Under the pieces are notes generated by a model that saw only the letters and a list, made by a program, of their open reading frames with translations, was not told the DNA's origin and ran no database searches. This document shows, one piece after another, positions 1 through 12,005 of a stretch of 64,000 nt of DNA; the stretch's first letter is position 1; every line of letters starts with the position of its first letter. Origin of the DNA: Gonatopus flavifemur (Eukaryota; Arthropoda; Insecta; Hymenoptera; Dryinidae); assembly GCA_018340375.1 (NCBI GenBank), contig JAFFJZ010000012.1, positions 6,324,001 to 6,388,000 of the forward strand. Direction: 5' to 3'. The position numbers and the translations under genes are program-made.

Positions 1-1855
1 AAAACGCGACCGGAGACTCGTGAAATATTGAGAAACGGTATATAGTGTCAACAAATCGCTACGAAAGATACCGTGACTATATAGTATTTATGATTGATAT
101 ATATATACCTTCTCTATTCTTTCTCGAATAAGAAATAATCGAACAGCGCGATATAAATTTATGGAGATTTAATTTATTTCAACGCCCAGTTAGACGTGCT
201 TGATGATTTATATCTTTTTTGGCTTGTTCCGTGCACTTACATCGTCCACGTCGTTAGATGACGATGAGATACAGAAGGCGGACGAACACAAATAATAGCA
301 TGCGGGGAAAGATCTTTTTCACATGATTTTTTTTTCCTTCGCATAAAGTGGATGAAATGGGATAGGGATGGAAAGGACATACACGAGATATCAAAAGAAC
401 TCTTTGAACTGACGCTTTGTATTTTCCCATGGCTCACTTTTCCTCTTTCGCATTTTGTCCTCGCGTACGTTTATTCTTCCCATTTTTCCTCATATCTTCC
501 ATTATATCGGATAAACATTTTACGAAAGTGATATATCAAGTTTTTGCAAATAAACACGTGGGTTTTTTTCTTGTTTTTGTTTTTTGGTTTACAACAACGG
601 GGATTCGAACTCGATGGTGGTGTGATAAAATAACGTGTAGAACAAACTCATTAACTCGCCATTCAATGTCCAGCGTGAGAGAAAATTTGAAAGGAACGAG
701 GAGTGGAAATGAAATCAGTTTCTCGGTTATTCAGGCCACGCCAAGATGCGGCGCCTCGGCCACAACGATTCAATGTGATACTCCCGGTCTCTTTTGTTGT
801 TTTTTCTCACCCTCTCGATTGAAAGGAAGAGAGTAAACTTGATTTTCGAGGCGTGAGTGGAATAATACTTGCGTCCTTTTCTCGATGTTTTCACGATCCA
901 CGCGGGCAGGTGAGAAGAGATCGATTTAAAGGGATGTTCTCTGTTATGGACGACTCGGGCGTTGCGAGAATCGACAATAAGGGTACAAAAATTATTCAAA
1001 ATTCTCACCTGCATCAAGATCAATTATCCACAAAATTATCGTAGAACTTTCCGCACCCCGCAATAAAAGACGAAATAATAAGACAAACAAGAGGAAATCT
1101 CTGGAATGTGTTGTGGGCGCCAACGCGTCTCAGCGTGGCCTCTACCGCGGAGAAACTGATTTTTATTGCCAACGGATCTCTTTTGCCCTTATACGTACGT
1201 ATACACCCTCTTTTTTCGCAAGCACAGCGGCGGCGGTGGCGGTGCAGGCAATGGCAGTGGCTTGCCATTCGTGGGTCTTTGATCGAGAACGTACTACGTA
1301 GTACGTGCGTTTGTGTACACTTAACTGCACGTAATTGTATATACGTACGTAATACTCTTAAAACTCCTCGCAGGCGCGTATGCAATTTTTTCCGCGTTCG
1401 TATTACAGGTATGCATAATGATTATGAGAATATTCCACCAGCGCATCATGCTGGTTCTACGTAAAAGAGGAATTCGTGATAATTACGCGGAAATATCGTG
1501 AAAGTAAAAATTTTGTTACAGTAGTCGTGTTGGAGGAAAACCAAGTCAATGAAAATAAATTCGTCGCAAATCTTTTTATTACAAAGGAAGACACATCGGT
1601 ATTCGCGAAGACAGGTACCTTCAATAAACCCACGGCTGTGCATCTTTTCGAGTGCGCGTGTCAACCCTTTTTCTGACATTCTCTTGGGTTGAAATACACC
1701 TGAGCACCGTACAAAGGGTCGTTCAAAGATAGGGGCGAAAGAATCGTTGTTGCTGGTTGAGAACGGATGAAAGAGGATGAGGAAAATGTATGTATGTACG
1801 GATACATATAGACGCCTTGGATGGTAATCCTCGTGGTGGAAAATAATGTAGCTGA
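1..1855. other. unique sequence, no gene supported
   Basis: No transposon ends or tandem repeats were recognised. Several ORFs of 60-140 codons overlap on both strands around 417-1464, and GC content is higher at about 1100-1400. None shows a domain, a consistent splice structure or a homologue I recognise, so I do not call a gene. GTGAG-type donor-like strings occur on the plus strand near 910 and the minus strand near 1010, but no matching exon body is visible. It could be intronic or cis-regulatory sequence. Confidence 0.4.
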
Positions 1856-2140
1856 AATGTGTAGTGAAAAATAGAACGTTTCTCGACTACCATTGATACC
1901 ATTGCGCGGAAACTTTTTAGTTTCGTGGAGATGGTCATGATTATTGAAGAGTAGTTTCTGGAGGATCGTTGATTCACTTCAGTGACGCGAGACCATGGGA
2001 ATTTTCATTGGGAAATATCGGTACACATTGACAAATTTTGTGTCAGAAATGACAAACTCAAAATTTGTGTTGAAAATTAACACAAAACATTATGAAATTG
2101 ACAAATTTTCAGCGTAAACTGGACACTTTTATGTCAAGGG
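1856..2140. repeat. left arm of an inverted duplication
   Basis: The stretch from about 1856 to 2140 reappears reverse-complemented at roughly 12600-12827 plus 13530-13572, split there by the 702-bp element at 12828-13529. The match includes non-repetitive flank (the segment around 1930-1990), so this is duplication of a chromosomal segment rather than two independent insertions of one transposon. From about 2026 on, it is AT-rich sequence whose counterpart lies near 5150-5390. Confidence 0.65.
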
Positions 2141-2229
2141 GATACCAGCGCCGGGACATTAGCCAAATTTGTTCTGACATTTTATTCAAAAATGGAGCAA
2201 AAAAATCAAAATACCGCTCTATACAGCAC

Positions 2230-2335
2230 GGCTGTGGAGTCGGGAGTCGGAGTCGAGGAGTCATGGAATGATGGATGGAGTCGAAAGGGGAGTCGGAGTC
2301 GAATGTTATTTCATTGACTCCGACTCCTTAAAAAA
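2230..2335. repeat. degenerate GGAGTCGGAGTCG tandem
   Basis: Subterminal irregular repetition of GAGTCG words inside the hAT-like element. A shorter counterpart in the same sense plus its inverse lies at about 5089-5142. Confidence 0.7.
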
Positions 2336-2866
2336 AAAAGTTAGTTTTCATGAAAGTACGTTAGAAAAACATTACGAGAACTCCCTGTAGTATATGAAAA
2401 GAACATTTTCAGAACGTGTTTAGCTGCATTAAAAGTGAAAATGCTCTAAACATTGGAAATATGTGCTTTTGGGGGTTAAGACTCGCAGAACCTAGGCTAT
2501 GTTTTAAAACATTCAGAGAACTTCGTGTGCTGTTTAGAATACGTTTTCATTTCTTTGGCTCATTTTTTCAAATACACATATTCAATCTTCTCAGGTGAAT
2601 CTCAGGTGCATCAGTTGAGAGATGAAATTTGCATGCAAAAAATTTTTTCAATTTTTCTCCAACACAAACGAGGAATCCATATGGTAATTTATGGACAATG
2701 TATTTCCACACGTTGATTCGAAGTTCAAAGTGTAATGTTTCGAAATCAAATGCATAGAATTCTCTGTTGACATAAATAAGATGAATAAAAAAATGAGAGT
2801 AGGAATTAATGTGCTTGTTTTCATAATCTGTTCGGTAAGAAGGTGCTATAATTCTTTATATCAATA

Positions 2867-3754
2867 CCCATACAGGAAATCTCGATAATGTAAACACAGC
2901 CAATAATCGGCCCATGTATGGCTACCATTAAATGGCCAACAATGGATTCATATCATTGGCACAAGTGTGGTCCACCACTGGCTGATAAGAAAGGCCAGCA
3001 ATGAAAACAGCCGACAATCAGCCGATGTACGGCTATGGTAAACGGCCAACAATTGATTCCCCGTTACTGGCTGAAATATGGTCTATTACTAAGTGAAATG
3101 GATCTCAAAGTTGAATGTATTGTATTCGTAATCACCTGTGAAAAAGGTTTGTTTTGGCCTTATTCCTATTACGCTGAATAAATAATTCACACCCATCAAA
3201 TACGTTTTACTTGATTCAAATGAATTCCTATTTATATAGATAATCAATTACTTTCCCATGTAAATAACAACGAATTTGAAGAAATAAGCAACTGAATTCA
3301 ACTGATTTATCGAGAGTGCTTTTGACTCATATAATTTTAAATTTGAGATTGTGGAAATATCGGGCATGCGAATCTATTTAGGAAAAAAAACATCCATTTC
3401 TTCTGAGTCACACTTAAACACTCATTTGAACTCATACTGAACCTATTATTCTGGAATGCAGTCATATCACCATTGGATATCATTATTACTATGCCCCAGT
3501 AATCTGCCATTGATGGCTGACATTCGAACATTATCCCGAAATTTCTGGCCCTAAATCGGGATCATTTAGCCCTATCATTGGGCCAATCAATAATTTTATA
3601 CATGGCCCATTATTTATTGCCATTACTGGACCCACGTTATCATCCAGCAATTAACCATTGATGAGCCATTAATGGGTGCCATTAACGGGCGAAGAACGCC
3701 GTTTGTGGTCCAGTAATGTGCCATTATTGGGCTGATTGATGAACCCTGTATGGG
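2867..3754. mobile_element. 888-bp CCC-end element, copy 1
   Basis: It begins CCCATACAGG and ends CCTGTATGGG (subterminal bases differ), flanked by TA on both sides (2865-2866 and 3755-3756). The interior is full of GGCCAAT/ATTGGCC and CCATTATTGG words in both senses. A second copy of exactly the same length lies inverted at 19496-20383, and the stretches I compared base by base are nearly identical. A 64-codon minus-strand ORF at 3337-3531 is present in both copies, but the DNA is conserved everywhere, so coding is not supported. It is nested in the hAT-like element. Confidence 0.8.
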
Positions 3755-5150
3755 TAGAACTTTAAAGGTATGAGAATGGAGAAAGGGAGTCATAGGAAAT
3801 CTCTAAGTGGGAATGTAACGTCCCCGTAAAACTGAGATCATTCAAAGAATTGATCCTTATCAAAATGAAATTTCTCCAATGAGAAATGTACAAATTTCAA
3901 ATGAGCCGTTTCAGACTCAAATGATTCTAAATAAGTTCGAATCATATTTTTGATCAGAGATTTGCACTATCAATCGTTCTGAATGATTCCGTTTCTGCAG
4001 GGAGAGCTAAGGTTGTTGCAGCACTGAAATTCCATATATACGGCAAAGGAGTTAAAAAAGAATTCTTAAGAATTAATATTGAATTCATCCGACCCCAATT
4101 GAATTCTCTGCGCACTATTTCTGAACTGATTTGCTGTATGGCGTTTCTCTCTCTTTTTATCAGTATTACAAGTTTGCAATAAATACGAAAGTTTCAAATG
4201 AGAGATAAGTCCGTAATTATTACCTAATTATTCAAAAAGCTCCATACTGCTCATTTCCAACGAATCTTGCTATCACTCCATGCTTATTCGTTTGATAGAT
4301 TTATATTGCACTTATTCCCATTACCAGAACGGAAATCGTTTTGGAGTTTGAGAATCATTCGTAGATTGTTTTGATTCATTGATGTTATCAGAGATGTGAC
4401 AGATTTATAAATACTAGAAAAAATATGGGGAGTTTTTCCTCACTTTAATGGCGAATTCCATCCTCTGGTCGTAGGAGAATTGTTTTTCCATCAAAAATAG
4501 GGGATTTTTCCTCCATTTGGAGGAACTATTCCGTTTTTTGGGTGTTGGATCCTCCAAAAAGTAAGGGCAAACTCTACCAAATCAGGATGTCAAGTTCCCT
4601 ATTCATGGTGGAAGATTTTTGGTGAAATATTGCACATTTATTTTTTACAGTGAAGAATGAAAACATTCAGAAACAAAATATTTTTGATTTATTTATTCTT
4701 GTGTTTATTATATCTTGAAATAATCAAGAAACGTGCTTTTTCATCCACCCTGTTGGTTCTAATTGTTCAATAAGCTGCTGCATATAAAACCATACAAATT
4801 TATGTACCACATCAGATTAACGGTTCATGAATGAAAAGTTTTAGAGAAAATTCTTCGTCGAAAGTTGTTGACGGAGTTTTTTCTAACATTTGGAATATTT
4901 ATATCTGTTGAACAATATTGATGGGAGAAATAATTCATGCATAAAATTTTGAAATAGAACATTGGAATTAGTTAGTAGAAATAAAATATTGAAACACAGG
5001 TCGAAAAACCTCAATAACGAATATCTATCTTATGGCCAAGTTTGGTTCTTTTGGAAGTTTTATTCATGAGAATAAACACTAGAGCCGGAGTTGGAGCCGG
5101 AGTCGGAATCGGCTATGTAAAAGCTTCGACTCCGCAGCCCTGTTACACAG

Positions 5151-5453
5151 ACCAAGTTTATCAATTCAAGAAGGTCTGTATAGAGCGACATTTTGATTTT
5201 ATGGCTTCATTTTCGAATTAAATGTAAGAATAAATTTGGCTAATGTCCCGGCGCGGGTATTACCTGATTTCCACACTTTCTTCGTGTCCATATTTAACGC
5301 AAACTTTGAGTAGATCGTTTGGGACATGCGTGTGTGTTGGAAATATATAAATTTTTTTACTATGTGACACGATTTCTGAAAAAAAATCACAATATTCTGA
5401 ATTTTTATGATAATGTATGATATATTTATTTTTATAATTTCAAGAACTCAAAA
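5151..5453. repeat. right arm matching 2.0-2.2 kb and 11.9-12.4 kb
   Basis: The segment is an imperfect inverse of the sequence around 2140-2220, including the CCCGGCGC/GCGCCGGG stretch before the hAT-like element. The part from 5330 to 5453 recurs inverted at about 11900-12350. It is the distal arm of an older inverted-repeat element into which the hAT-like element inserted. Exact termini of that older element are unclear. Confidence 0.5.
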
Positions 5454-5666
5454 ATGCTCGCTTCGCTGACACCCTTCAATTTTGTGCACGCTCGCTCCAC
5501 TCGTCTTTCAATATCCCAGATGGCGCTCACTCCGCTTTCACTGTTTACATTTGAGGACGCTCGCTCCGCTGGTCACTTTATGTTCCAAAAGGTGCTCGTT
5601 TCGCTCGCACTTTTCAAATTTGCGAACGCTTGCTCCGCTCGCCATTCACTGCTCCTTATCTCCCGA
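5454..5666. repeat. 69-bp GC-rich minisatellite, locus 1
   Basis: About three diverged units of roughly 69 bp carrying GCTCGCTCCGCT-type words. The unit is 23 codons, so long ORFs run through it (5454-5678 gives a 23-residue repeating pattern like LASLALFKFEDARSARHS). The same unit appears at 51770-51945 on the other strand and as a single diverged unit at about 11811-11890. ORFs are an automatic result of a repeat length divisible by three; translation is not shown. Confidence 0.7.
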
Positions 5667-5689
5667 TTCAAATTTTAATAGCTTTGCCT

Positions 5690-7916
5690 CACTGATAGAT
5701 TCTCAAATAACGAATCACGATGCAAACTAGACCAGGAAAGTTGAAATGATTCTTCAGCCGACACACACTCCACTAAGCTCCAAGTAAAAGTCACGTCAAA
5801 TCTTTGAATCATTATTTATTCAAAAACAGAAAAACGCTTGTAGCAGGGATTTCCATATTTCATTTCAGCGCTCATATTCATAAAAAGTTATTCATAAAAA
5901 AGTTATCCTTCATCAATGACGTTGTCTAACGACAAATCACTTCAAACGTGACAGAGCATTAATTTTCATCAGCACACTTGAAATGCCCACCCATCAAATT
6001 TCAAACATGAACGCCGTACCCGATAGTTCTGTAGCTTCGATCGATCCTATTTTTAACACCCTTGGAAGGTCTTTGCATCGAGATAAAACAAAACCAAACA
6101 AACCACCACAAAACATATCGATAAAAGTGGAACGATCGTGTCGTGGCATCTTGAGGAAAAAAAGACGTGCACTAAAGATGCATGAGAAAAGAAAATAAAA
6201 AAAAAGTGCACGTATTCGTCAGCGTACTCACGCGTAAGCTGGCTCCTACTATCTACATGTAAAAAAAGAAGATAGGGATAGCGATATATAAAGAAGAGAA
6301 ACGCGTTGAGAAAGAGAATCAAACGGTCAAAAGAAAGGAACAGAGAGAATTAAAATCGCAACGAACACGTAAGATCTCAGCCAGCTTGGTCTTTGACCCT
6401 AAAAACCAGTGGTTCTCGATAACACGGTTGACAATTCTTTTATTCATCGATGTGTCCATTTTGTAACAAGTTTTGCACACAATTTTTTTGCTTTTACAGA
6501 GAAAAAATGTCCACTCCTTCAGCAAAATTTGTTTGACACTTTGTATATAATACTAAAAATTTTGCTGTTCTCACGACAGCGAGGAAAAGGAATCTTTGAG
6601 AATCCCTGAGAAGAAAATCTTCCCGAAGGGCCTTAAACTCCTCATTCTTCTCTTCTCCTAGCTTTGAAGTTAAAAATACTCCTATGTCACTTTGGCACGA
6701 GTTTTAAGAATTACTTTTGAATGACCTCTTTGGAGAGAAAAGGAATAATAAGGAAAGTGTTGAAATGAAAACAAAAACATTCCATTCCGTTACAAAACAG
6801 GAATAGAACAACAAGTAAAGCGTCCATCATTTTTGTTCTTTTGTAATAAATTATATCGAATACGTCCAATGTTTTTTTCCATTTTATGAAATATATTTAT
6901 ATTTCCTCCAGTCTCATTACGATTTTTTCCTGTTCCTCACGGAGGGTCGAAGAAGAAAACGCCAGCTCCTTTGTTCTATTCTCTCTCGTTTCGTCTTATA
7001 ATGGCCGAAACGTGTCTGTCACCCTTCTCTCGTGAGTCCTATTATTGCAAGTATGAAAGAGAAAAGATATATATATTTCTCCCAGTCCTTATCACGTACC
7101 TTGTCAACGCGTTGTACCGCAAAGAATATAATAAACTAGAATTAACGTGACATCGTGATCTGAAATTTAATGATAAAAAATATATATCTTTTCGAAGTGG
7201 AAGACTCGAGAGGAGGCGATATGATTTTCGAGCGAGGACGAGAGTTCGAAAAGAAGAGAGAAAATTTTATGGGTAAAACTTTTGATGTCTGTGGAGAGCT
7301 GATTTCCAAAGTTTGACGCAACCTGCATCGTGATGCGATGCGTGTGGTTTTATGCTGACGCGGACCATGCAACAACCTCCAACGCACGTTCGATGCCTCA
7401 TTCCTGCCCTGTCGTGACTTATTCCTTATGCGAACGCAAACTCCTCTCTCGGTTCTTTCTCTCTTTTCTTTTATAAAACTCTACATCGAAATCACATCCT
7501 TCGGATTTGGATTTGTCGAGGAAAATAGGAAACTCGAGAGGCAGATTCTTCGAGAATTTTCTTGAAAAAGAGATAAGTTGGATGCTATTATTATGAGCGA
7601 TGTTGTTCATTTTACGTTTGTTTTTATCGCCGTTTTTTTGTATTTATTCTCATGCAATTGCATGACTTTTCTCCTTCCGATTTCCGTCCAGGTTTCTCGA
7701 AATACCGATTTTAAACCGAATTTCCACGGTTCCAAGAAATGAAGACCGAATCGACGAACCCTGGTGAAAATGAAGCGTCCTGGGAAGAGTTACAAAGACG
7801 TTATCAAAGAGTCCTGTAAGAGTAATCGAAGCTCAATTCGAAGTATCAGAAGGAGTCATTTGGCGGTTGTAAAGCGTGCATGAAAGTGAGACCAAAGAAA
7901 GTAAAAAAAAAAATTT
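5690..7916. other. unique sequence, no gene supported
   Basis: No recognisable element ends, exon or RNA gene. Short overlapping ORFs at 5983-6198 (plus), 6053-6322 (minus) and 7142-7610 (minus) have no domain I recognise. Confidence 0.35.
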
Positions 7917-7980
7917 GCAAAAGAGAATCGAACCAAGAACATCTAAACGCGGGAGAAGGTCCGCTAGGCTAACATCGGTG
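7917..7980 (-). pseudogene. tRNA-like / SINE-head fragment with Pol III boxes
   Basis: Read on the minus strand, a good A box (TAGCCTAGCGG, 7971-7961) is followed 26 bases later by a B box (GGTTCGATTC, 7934-7925). The spacing is slightly short for a tRNA. The anticodon arm pairs poorly and no 3' acceptor strand pairs with the 5' side, so this is not an intact tRNA. A tRNA-derived SINE head or a decayed tRNA gene are both possible. Confidence 0.45.
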
Positions 7981-8448
7981 GTTGAAAGATCGGAACTTTA
8001 TTTCCTTGATGAACTGTGTCATAAGGAAATGTGCCTTAAATTCAATCTTTCTTATTGAATTGAAATGATTTTTTACAAATCAATTCCAATATCACATGTG
8101 TAATTATTGAATGTGCAAAAGAATTGAATTATCTTGCACATATCAAACATCAAATTACAGTTCGATGATTCAAAACAATTGTTGTTCAGTATCTGATATA
8201 TATACACTGGATACGAGATCGCCTTGAAATTCATACTATTTCTTGTACCCATTCTTTTCATTAGAATATAATAGCAGCGACGTCTACCATCGTGTTGGGG
8301 AATTTCAAAATCCATATATATAGATATAGCAAACCATTTTATGTTGGTACTCCAACACGATAATAGAGGGCACTTGATCTAAAAGCCTGTTGTGGAATTT
8401 CGTTCAATTCGGTACATGAAAATGGCGTCGATCTCGTATCCAGTGTAT

Positions 8449-8587
8449 CCCTGGTTTCAAAAACCGATTGATTCCGATTCATTCCGATTAAACGTGCAAA
8501 ATTCCGATTCAAATTTAATCGGAATGAATCGGTTTCGGTCGGAATTCTGCACATTTAATCGGAATGAATGGGTTTGTTTAATCAGGG
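8449..8587. mobile_element. 139-bp CCC-end element, ATTCCGATT word
   Basis: The ends are CCCTGGTTTCAAAAACC and an inverse CCCTGATTAAACAAACC, flanked by AT on both sides (8447-8448, 8588-8589). The interior consists almost entirely of ATTCCGATT and AATCGGAAT words. It belongs with the large element at 16748-18359, which has the same ends and the same word. Confidence 0.75.
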
Positions 8588-9039
8588 ATGTATATCAGTG
8601 TGTTTAGTAATTAAATTGGTAAATGTATCTTGAATGCGAATAGAATTTGTCAGCTCAACAACTGGTATAAAAGGTAAAGAATACCCTCTAAACATTCTTA
8701 CCTCAAAATCATATAATTCTCAATCAATCAAAACATATGCAAAAGGGAAGTCCTATAAGCGTGTTGAAAACCTTCACTACCGAAACATCATAAACATCAG
8801 GAAAGAGTTATTGAAGAGTTGGAGAAGAGTGTTTGGTAAGAAGGGTGTGTTGGACGTTCAATGAAATGTGATAGCACGCTCGTACAAATTTGCCTTGGAG
8901 TCATTTGGCGGTCAAAACTTTACACAAACGCTTCTGGCACTTTCTTGCACGCTTTGACGGTGTTTCAAGCACGTTCGATTTTTACCAGGGAAGGCATTGA
9001 AGGTTATACCGTAAAAGAACTGTTCAGATTTGTCTCGAG

Positions 9040-9163
9040 AATTGAGAAAAACGTTGGCGGAAGCGCATTGTATCGGGTAGGGATCAGTTCCAAGACCACG
9101 AAAGTGATTTGGAAAAATGAACAAAAATGTTTTATTTTTTAAAATACATTCACTTTACTTTTT
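9040..9163 (+). pseudogene. 3' tail of a third mariner
   Basis: From about 9047 one frame reads EKRWRKRIVSGRDQFQ then a short acidic tail and a stop, matching the C-terminus of mariner transposases (compare the intact copy's W-K-N-R-W-H-K-C-I-V-S). It is followed by an AT-rich 3' end and TTCACTTTACTTTTTGA, which resembles the terminal repeat of the intact mariner. The terminal repeat is cut off by the start of the element at 9164. The 5' part of this mariner was not found. Confidence 0.6.
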
Positions 9164-9630
9164 GAGGGGTCATCCATAAACTACGTGGCCAATATAGGGG
9201 GAAGGAGGGGTGAGATGAGATGTTCCGTTAGGCTATATGGGGGAGGTGGGGGGGGGAGTCGATTCCAAGCTACATGTTTTTTTATTTATGTTGTACTTGG
9301 CAGAAAATTCTATATAAATATCCAGAAAAATGATCCATTTGAATATAACCCAAATATATATTTGATTGGATCAAATAAGATTCTTCTTCATTCAAGTAAA
9401 TCTCATTTGAAATAAGAGAAATTTCATTTCAATAAAATAAATCTTTCATTTCAGTTAATTTCAATTTTATTAAGGTCATATTTGAATAAAAATTCATTAG
9501 ATTGAAATTAATTTAGCTGAACGTGAAAAACTACGTCCCCACGTGGGAGGGGGGAGGGGGGGTGTCAAATAAAATCCACGGTATAGCTACATGGGGGAGG
9601 GGGGGGGGTAGTTTATGGACAGCCTCTGAG
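9164..9630. mobile_element. element with CATCCATAAACTACGT ends
   Basis: The left end GAGGGGTCATCCATAAACTA is mirrored by TAGTTTATGGACAGCCTC at the right end. Poly-G stretches (9238-9256, 9548-9562, 9593-9609) lie next to both ends. The centre is AT-rich and has no ORF of note. Similar GTCCATAAANTACGT ends are common in arthropod DNA transposons; the superfamily is not assigned. It truncates the mariner tail on its left. Confidence 0.6.
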
Positions 9631-10093
9631 AGCGGTAGTACTCTGCTGATAATTATATCTTCTCGTCTATATTCCAATACGTATCTCTATCTTTTTGAAC
9701 TTCGAAAAAAAGTTTCGACTATTTACTTGGAAAAGGAGCTTTATCTCAACAATTTATATTGATGTTGAGGGGAAAAGGATATGAAACAACTGAATAAAAA
9801 TTTCATAACAGCGTGAGAGCTGTATCCGCTACCGTAAATTTGTAATCTTCTGCAGATGGAATATTTGAACTGAGAGAATATTTGAGCAAATCGATGCACA
9901 TAACTTGTTTACAACAACATAAATCAAGGTTGCCCGGAAATGATGGTGTGGAACGTTGATATAAGAATCAATTATTTTCACAACTATGAAACAGCAGTAC
10001 TAGTGTGTCCAAAGAGTAAGGTGACATTTGAATTTGCACTCTGTGCGCAAATGTATTTGGGGAAGTGCTCTTATTTGTAGGTGAGTAAGACTG

Positions 10094-10341
10094 CACTGTA
10101 AAAAATACACTTCCAAAACTGCCAAAGAAGTTTGGCAGTTTTTGACACAAACTTTTTTTATAAATTACCAAACAAAAGTTTGTAAACATTCAAAAAATTC
10201 TGTGATTTCACGAAGATTTTTGAGAATTCACAAACTTTAGTTCGGCAATTTACAAAAAAGGTTCGGAAATTATTTTTCCAAACCAAGTTTGGAAATTTCC
10301 AAGCATTTTTGTTTGGAATTCAACAAATTTTTTTTACAGTG
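10094..10341. mobile_element. 248-bp CAC-end element (CACTGTAAAAAA), copy 1
   Basis: It begins CACTGTAAAAAA and ends TTTTTTACAGTG. The interior is built from CAAACTTTTGTTTGG-like words in both senses. Inserted in the mariner relic's leader, it is flanked by TG on both sides (10092-10093 and 10342-10343). The related leader at 61560-61600 reads through without it, confirming the empty site. A second copy of the same length lies at 28610-28857. It has no coding capacity. Confidence 0.85.
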
Positions 10342-11200
10342 TGTCTTTGATATCCGTGCCAAGGGTTACATCGAAATATTCATTAGTGTTTGAGATACGC
10401 TCCGTTTTGTAAGCTGCTGAAAGTGAATTTTTCGATTTTTATAACGTCTGTATTTGTTGAGCAAAGAATTTGTATTAAATTTTGTTTGCGAAATGAATTT
10501 TCCGCTGCTGATTCGTCGTGGATGGTGCAGAAGGCCTTTGATAATGAGGCTATGTCGAAAAAAAATGTTCACGTGTGGTATAAAGAGTTCTAAGAAGGTC
10601 GAGAACGTGTCGAAGGCGGAAAAGCGTCCCGGTCGACCATCAACTTCAACGGATGAAGTTCACGTCCAAAAAATCAAAGATTTACGGCTCGTAAATCGTC
10701 GATCAGCAATTAGAGATCTTGCTGATTATTTTGGCATTTCAAAAGGATCAGTCAATACCATTTCAAAGGATGTTTTGGGCCTCAGACGCGTCAAATCTCG
10801 ATTGGTACCGAAAACACTGATTTTCCTGGAAAAACATCGTAGCGTTGAAGTGTGTAAAACAATCCTTTCTGACTATCAGGACAAGATGAATCGCATTATT
10901 ACGGGAGACGAGACGTGAATTTCTGCTTACAACCCGGAAACAACCGATCAATCAAGTGAATATCGCGCTGAAGGTGGAGCAAAACCAAAAAAACGGTGCC
11001 AAAGTTGCTCATAAATCAAGGCTATGTTGACTGTTTTCTTCGATCATCGTGATGTTGTGCATTTTGTCAAACTGTCAACAAAGAATATTATTTGAGCGTT
11101 ATGCGTCGTTTATGTGAAGCTATTCGCCTGAAGAGAACGGAATTGTGGCGAGACAACTCTTGGTTTTCGCACCACTACAATGCACCAGCTCACACTGCAT

Positions 11201-11538
11201 CCCAAGTGTGTATCGCCGATATTGACAATAGGCCCAAGCAGGGTCCATTTGCTTGAATCCAGTATTGAGAAATGACAATGGGACCCATCTTGGTCTAATC
11301 TTGGCCCTATTGTTTGTTCCCATACAATTATAGTTCGTAGAAAATGGAAACATTGAACTTTGGTGCGAGCCCGGCCCTAAGTTGAACCAAGATCGGCTTA
11401 GGTCAGGGCCCATTGTATCACCTAGTCCTCGGGCAAAGCAATACAACCAGGCTGGAAACGATGTTATCATCCCAGAGTTGGTCCCACGTTAGGTAGCATG
11501 GGCACCCACTTTGGGCCTCCATTGGATGCACGCTTGGG
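11201..11538. mobile_element. 338-bp CCC-end element, GGGCCCAAGC word, copy 1
   Basis: The ends are CCCAAGTGTG and CGCTTGGG. It interrupts the mariner reading frame between the HTAS region and LILREYF; removing it and one AT (11199-11200 / 11539-11540) restores the expected mariner order. GGCCC/GGGCC words recur throughout. A 333-bp relative lies inverted at 62773-63105, also inside a mariner relic but at a different codon position, so the two insertions are independent. Confidence 0.85.
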
Positions 11539-11803
11539 ATTGATTCTTCGTGAATATTTCACAAAGAACTCGTTATCTGACGACAATACCATATCGTTCC
11601 ACAACTACCGTATTCACCTGATTTGGCACCGTGCGACTTCTGGCTATTCAACAAACTCAAAACACCGCTTCGGGGATATCGTTTTGAGTCGATAGAGGAG
11701 ATCCAAGCCGAATCGAAGAGAGAACCGAAGGCCATCCCGGAAACCGACTTTAACAACTGTTTAGAAGATTGGAAAATGCGTTGGCATAAGTGCATTGTAT
11801 CAA

Positions 11804-11890
11804 CAATGGAACATGAAATGACGAGCGGAGCGAACGTCCTCAAATTTGAAAAGTGCACCATTAGGAACACTCAATGGCAAGCGGAGTGAG
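11804..11890. repeat. 69-bp minisatellite, single diverged unit (locus 3)
   Basis: GAGCGGAGCGAACGTCC followed by the AAATTTGAAAAGTGC stretch matches the units at 51770-51945 in the same sense. It directly replaces the end of mariner relic 1, marking the junction with the inverted duplication. Confidence 0.65.
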
Positions 11891-12005
11891 GGTTTCTGAA
11901 TTCCTGAAAAACGCAAACAAAGTCAGCGCCGTTTATTATGGAAATAAATATATCATACATTATCATAAAAATTCAGAATATCGCGATTTCTTTTTTTCTT
12001 CTCCA

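Larger units (their letters stand above)
2227..5142. mobile_element. non-autonomous hAT-like element, GGAGTCGG type
   Basis: The left end reads CACGGCTGTGGAGTCGG and the right end is the inverse of CAGGGCTGCGGAGTCGA. The flanks ctatacag and ttacacag agree at six of eight positions, as expected for a diverged 8-bp hAT target duplication. GAGTCG words are repeated near both ends. No transposase reading frame is visible. The interior contains the complete 888-bp element at 2867-3754. The hAT assignment rests on duplication length and end structure only. Confidence 0.55.
9999..11803 (+). pseudogene. mariner relic 1, broken by two insertions
   Basis: It starts with a diverged mariner terminal repeat (TAGTGTGTCCAAAGAGTAAG, near 10001). 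Coding remnants run from a RICIKFC start (about 10460) through GRPSTS and GDET to YNAPAH and APCDFWLF and end near HKCIVS. Damage: a frameshift near 10590, TGG to TGA right after GDET (10916-10918), and the second catalytic Asp replaced by Tyr (HHYN). Two elements inserted, at 10094-10341 in the 5' leader and 11201-11538 in the coding part. There is no 3' terminal repeat; it runs into minisatellite sequence. The third catalytic block is present but out of frame. Confidence 0.85.

Noticed and set aside
597..640. GGGGATTCGAACTC, resembling a tRNA T arm on the minus strand
   Set aside because: The stem bases do not pair and no A box is found at tRNA distance.
417..1464. Long overlapping ORFs on both strands near the left edge
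   Set aside because: Both strands open in the same place, no domain and no consistent splice structure.
10454..10918. ORF of 154 codons as a host gene
   Set aside because: It is the damaged N-terminal half of mariner relic 1 (GRPSTS and GDET motifs).
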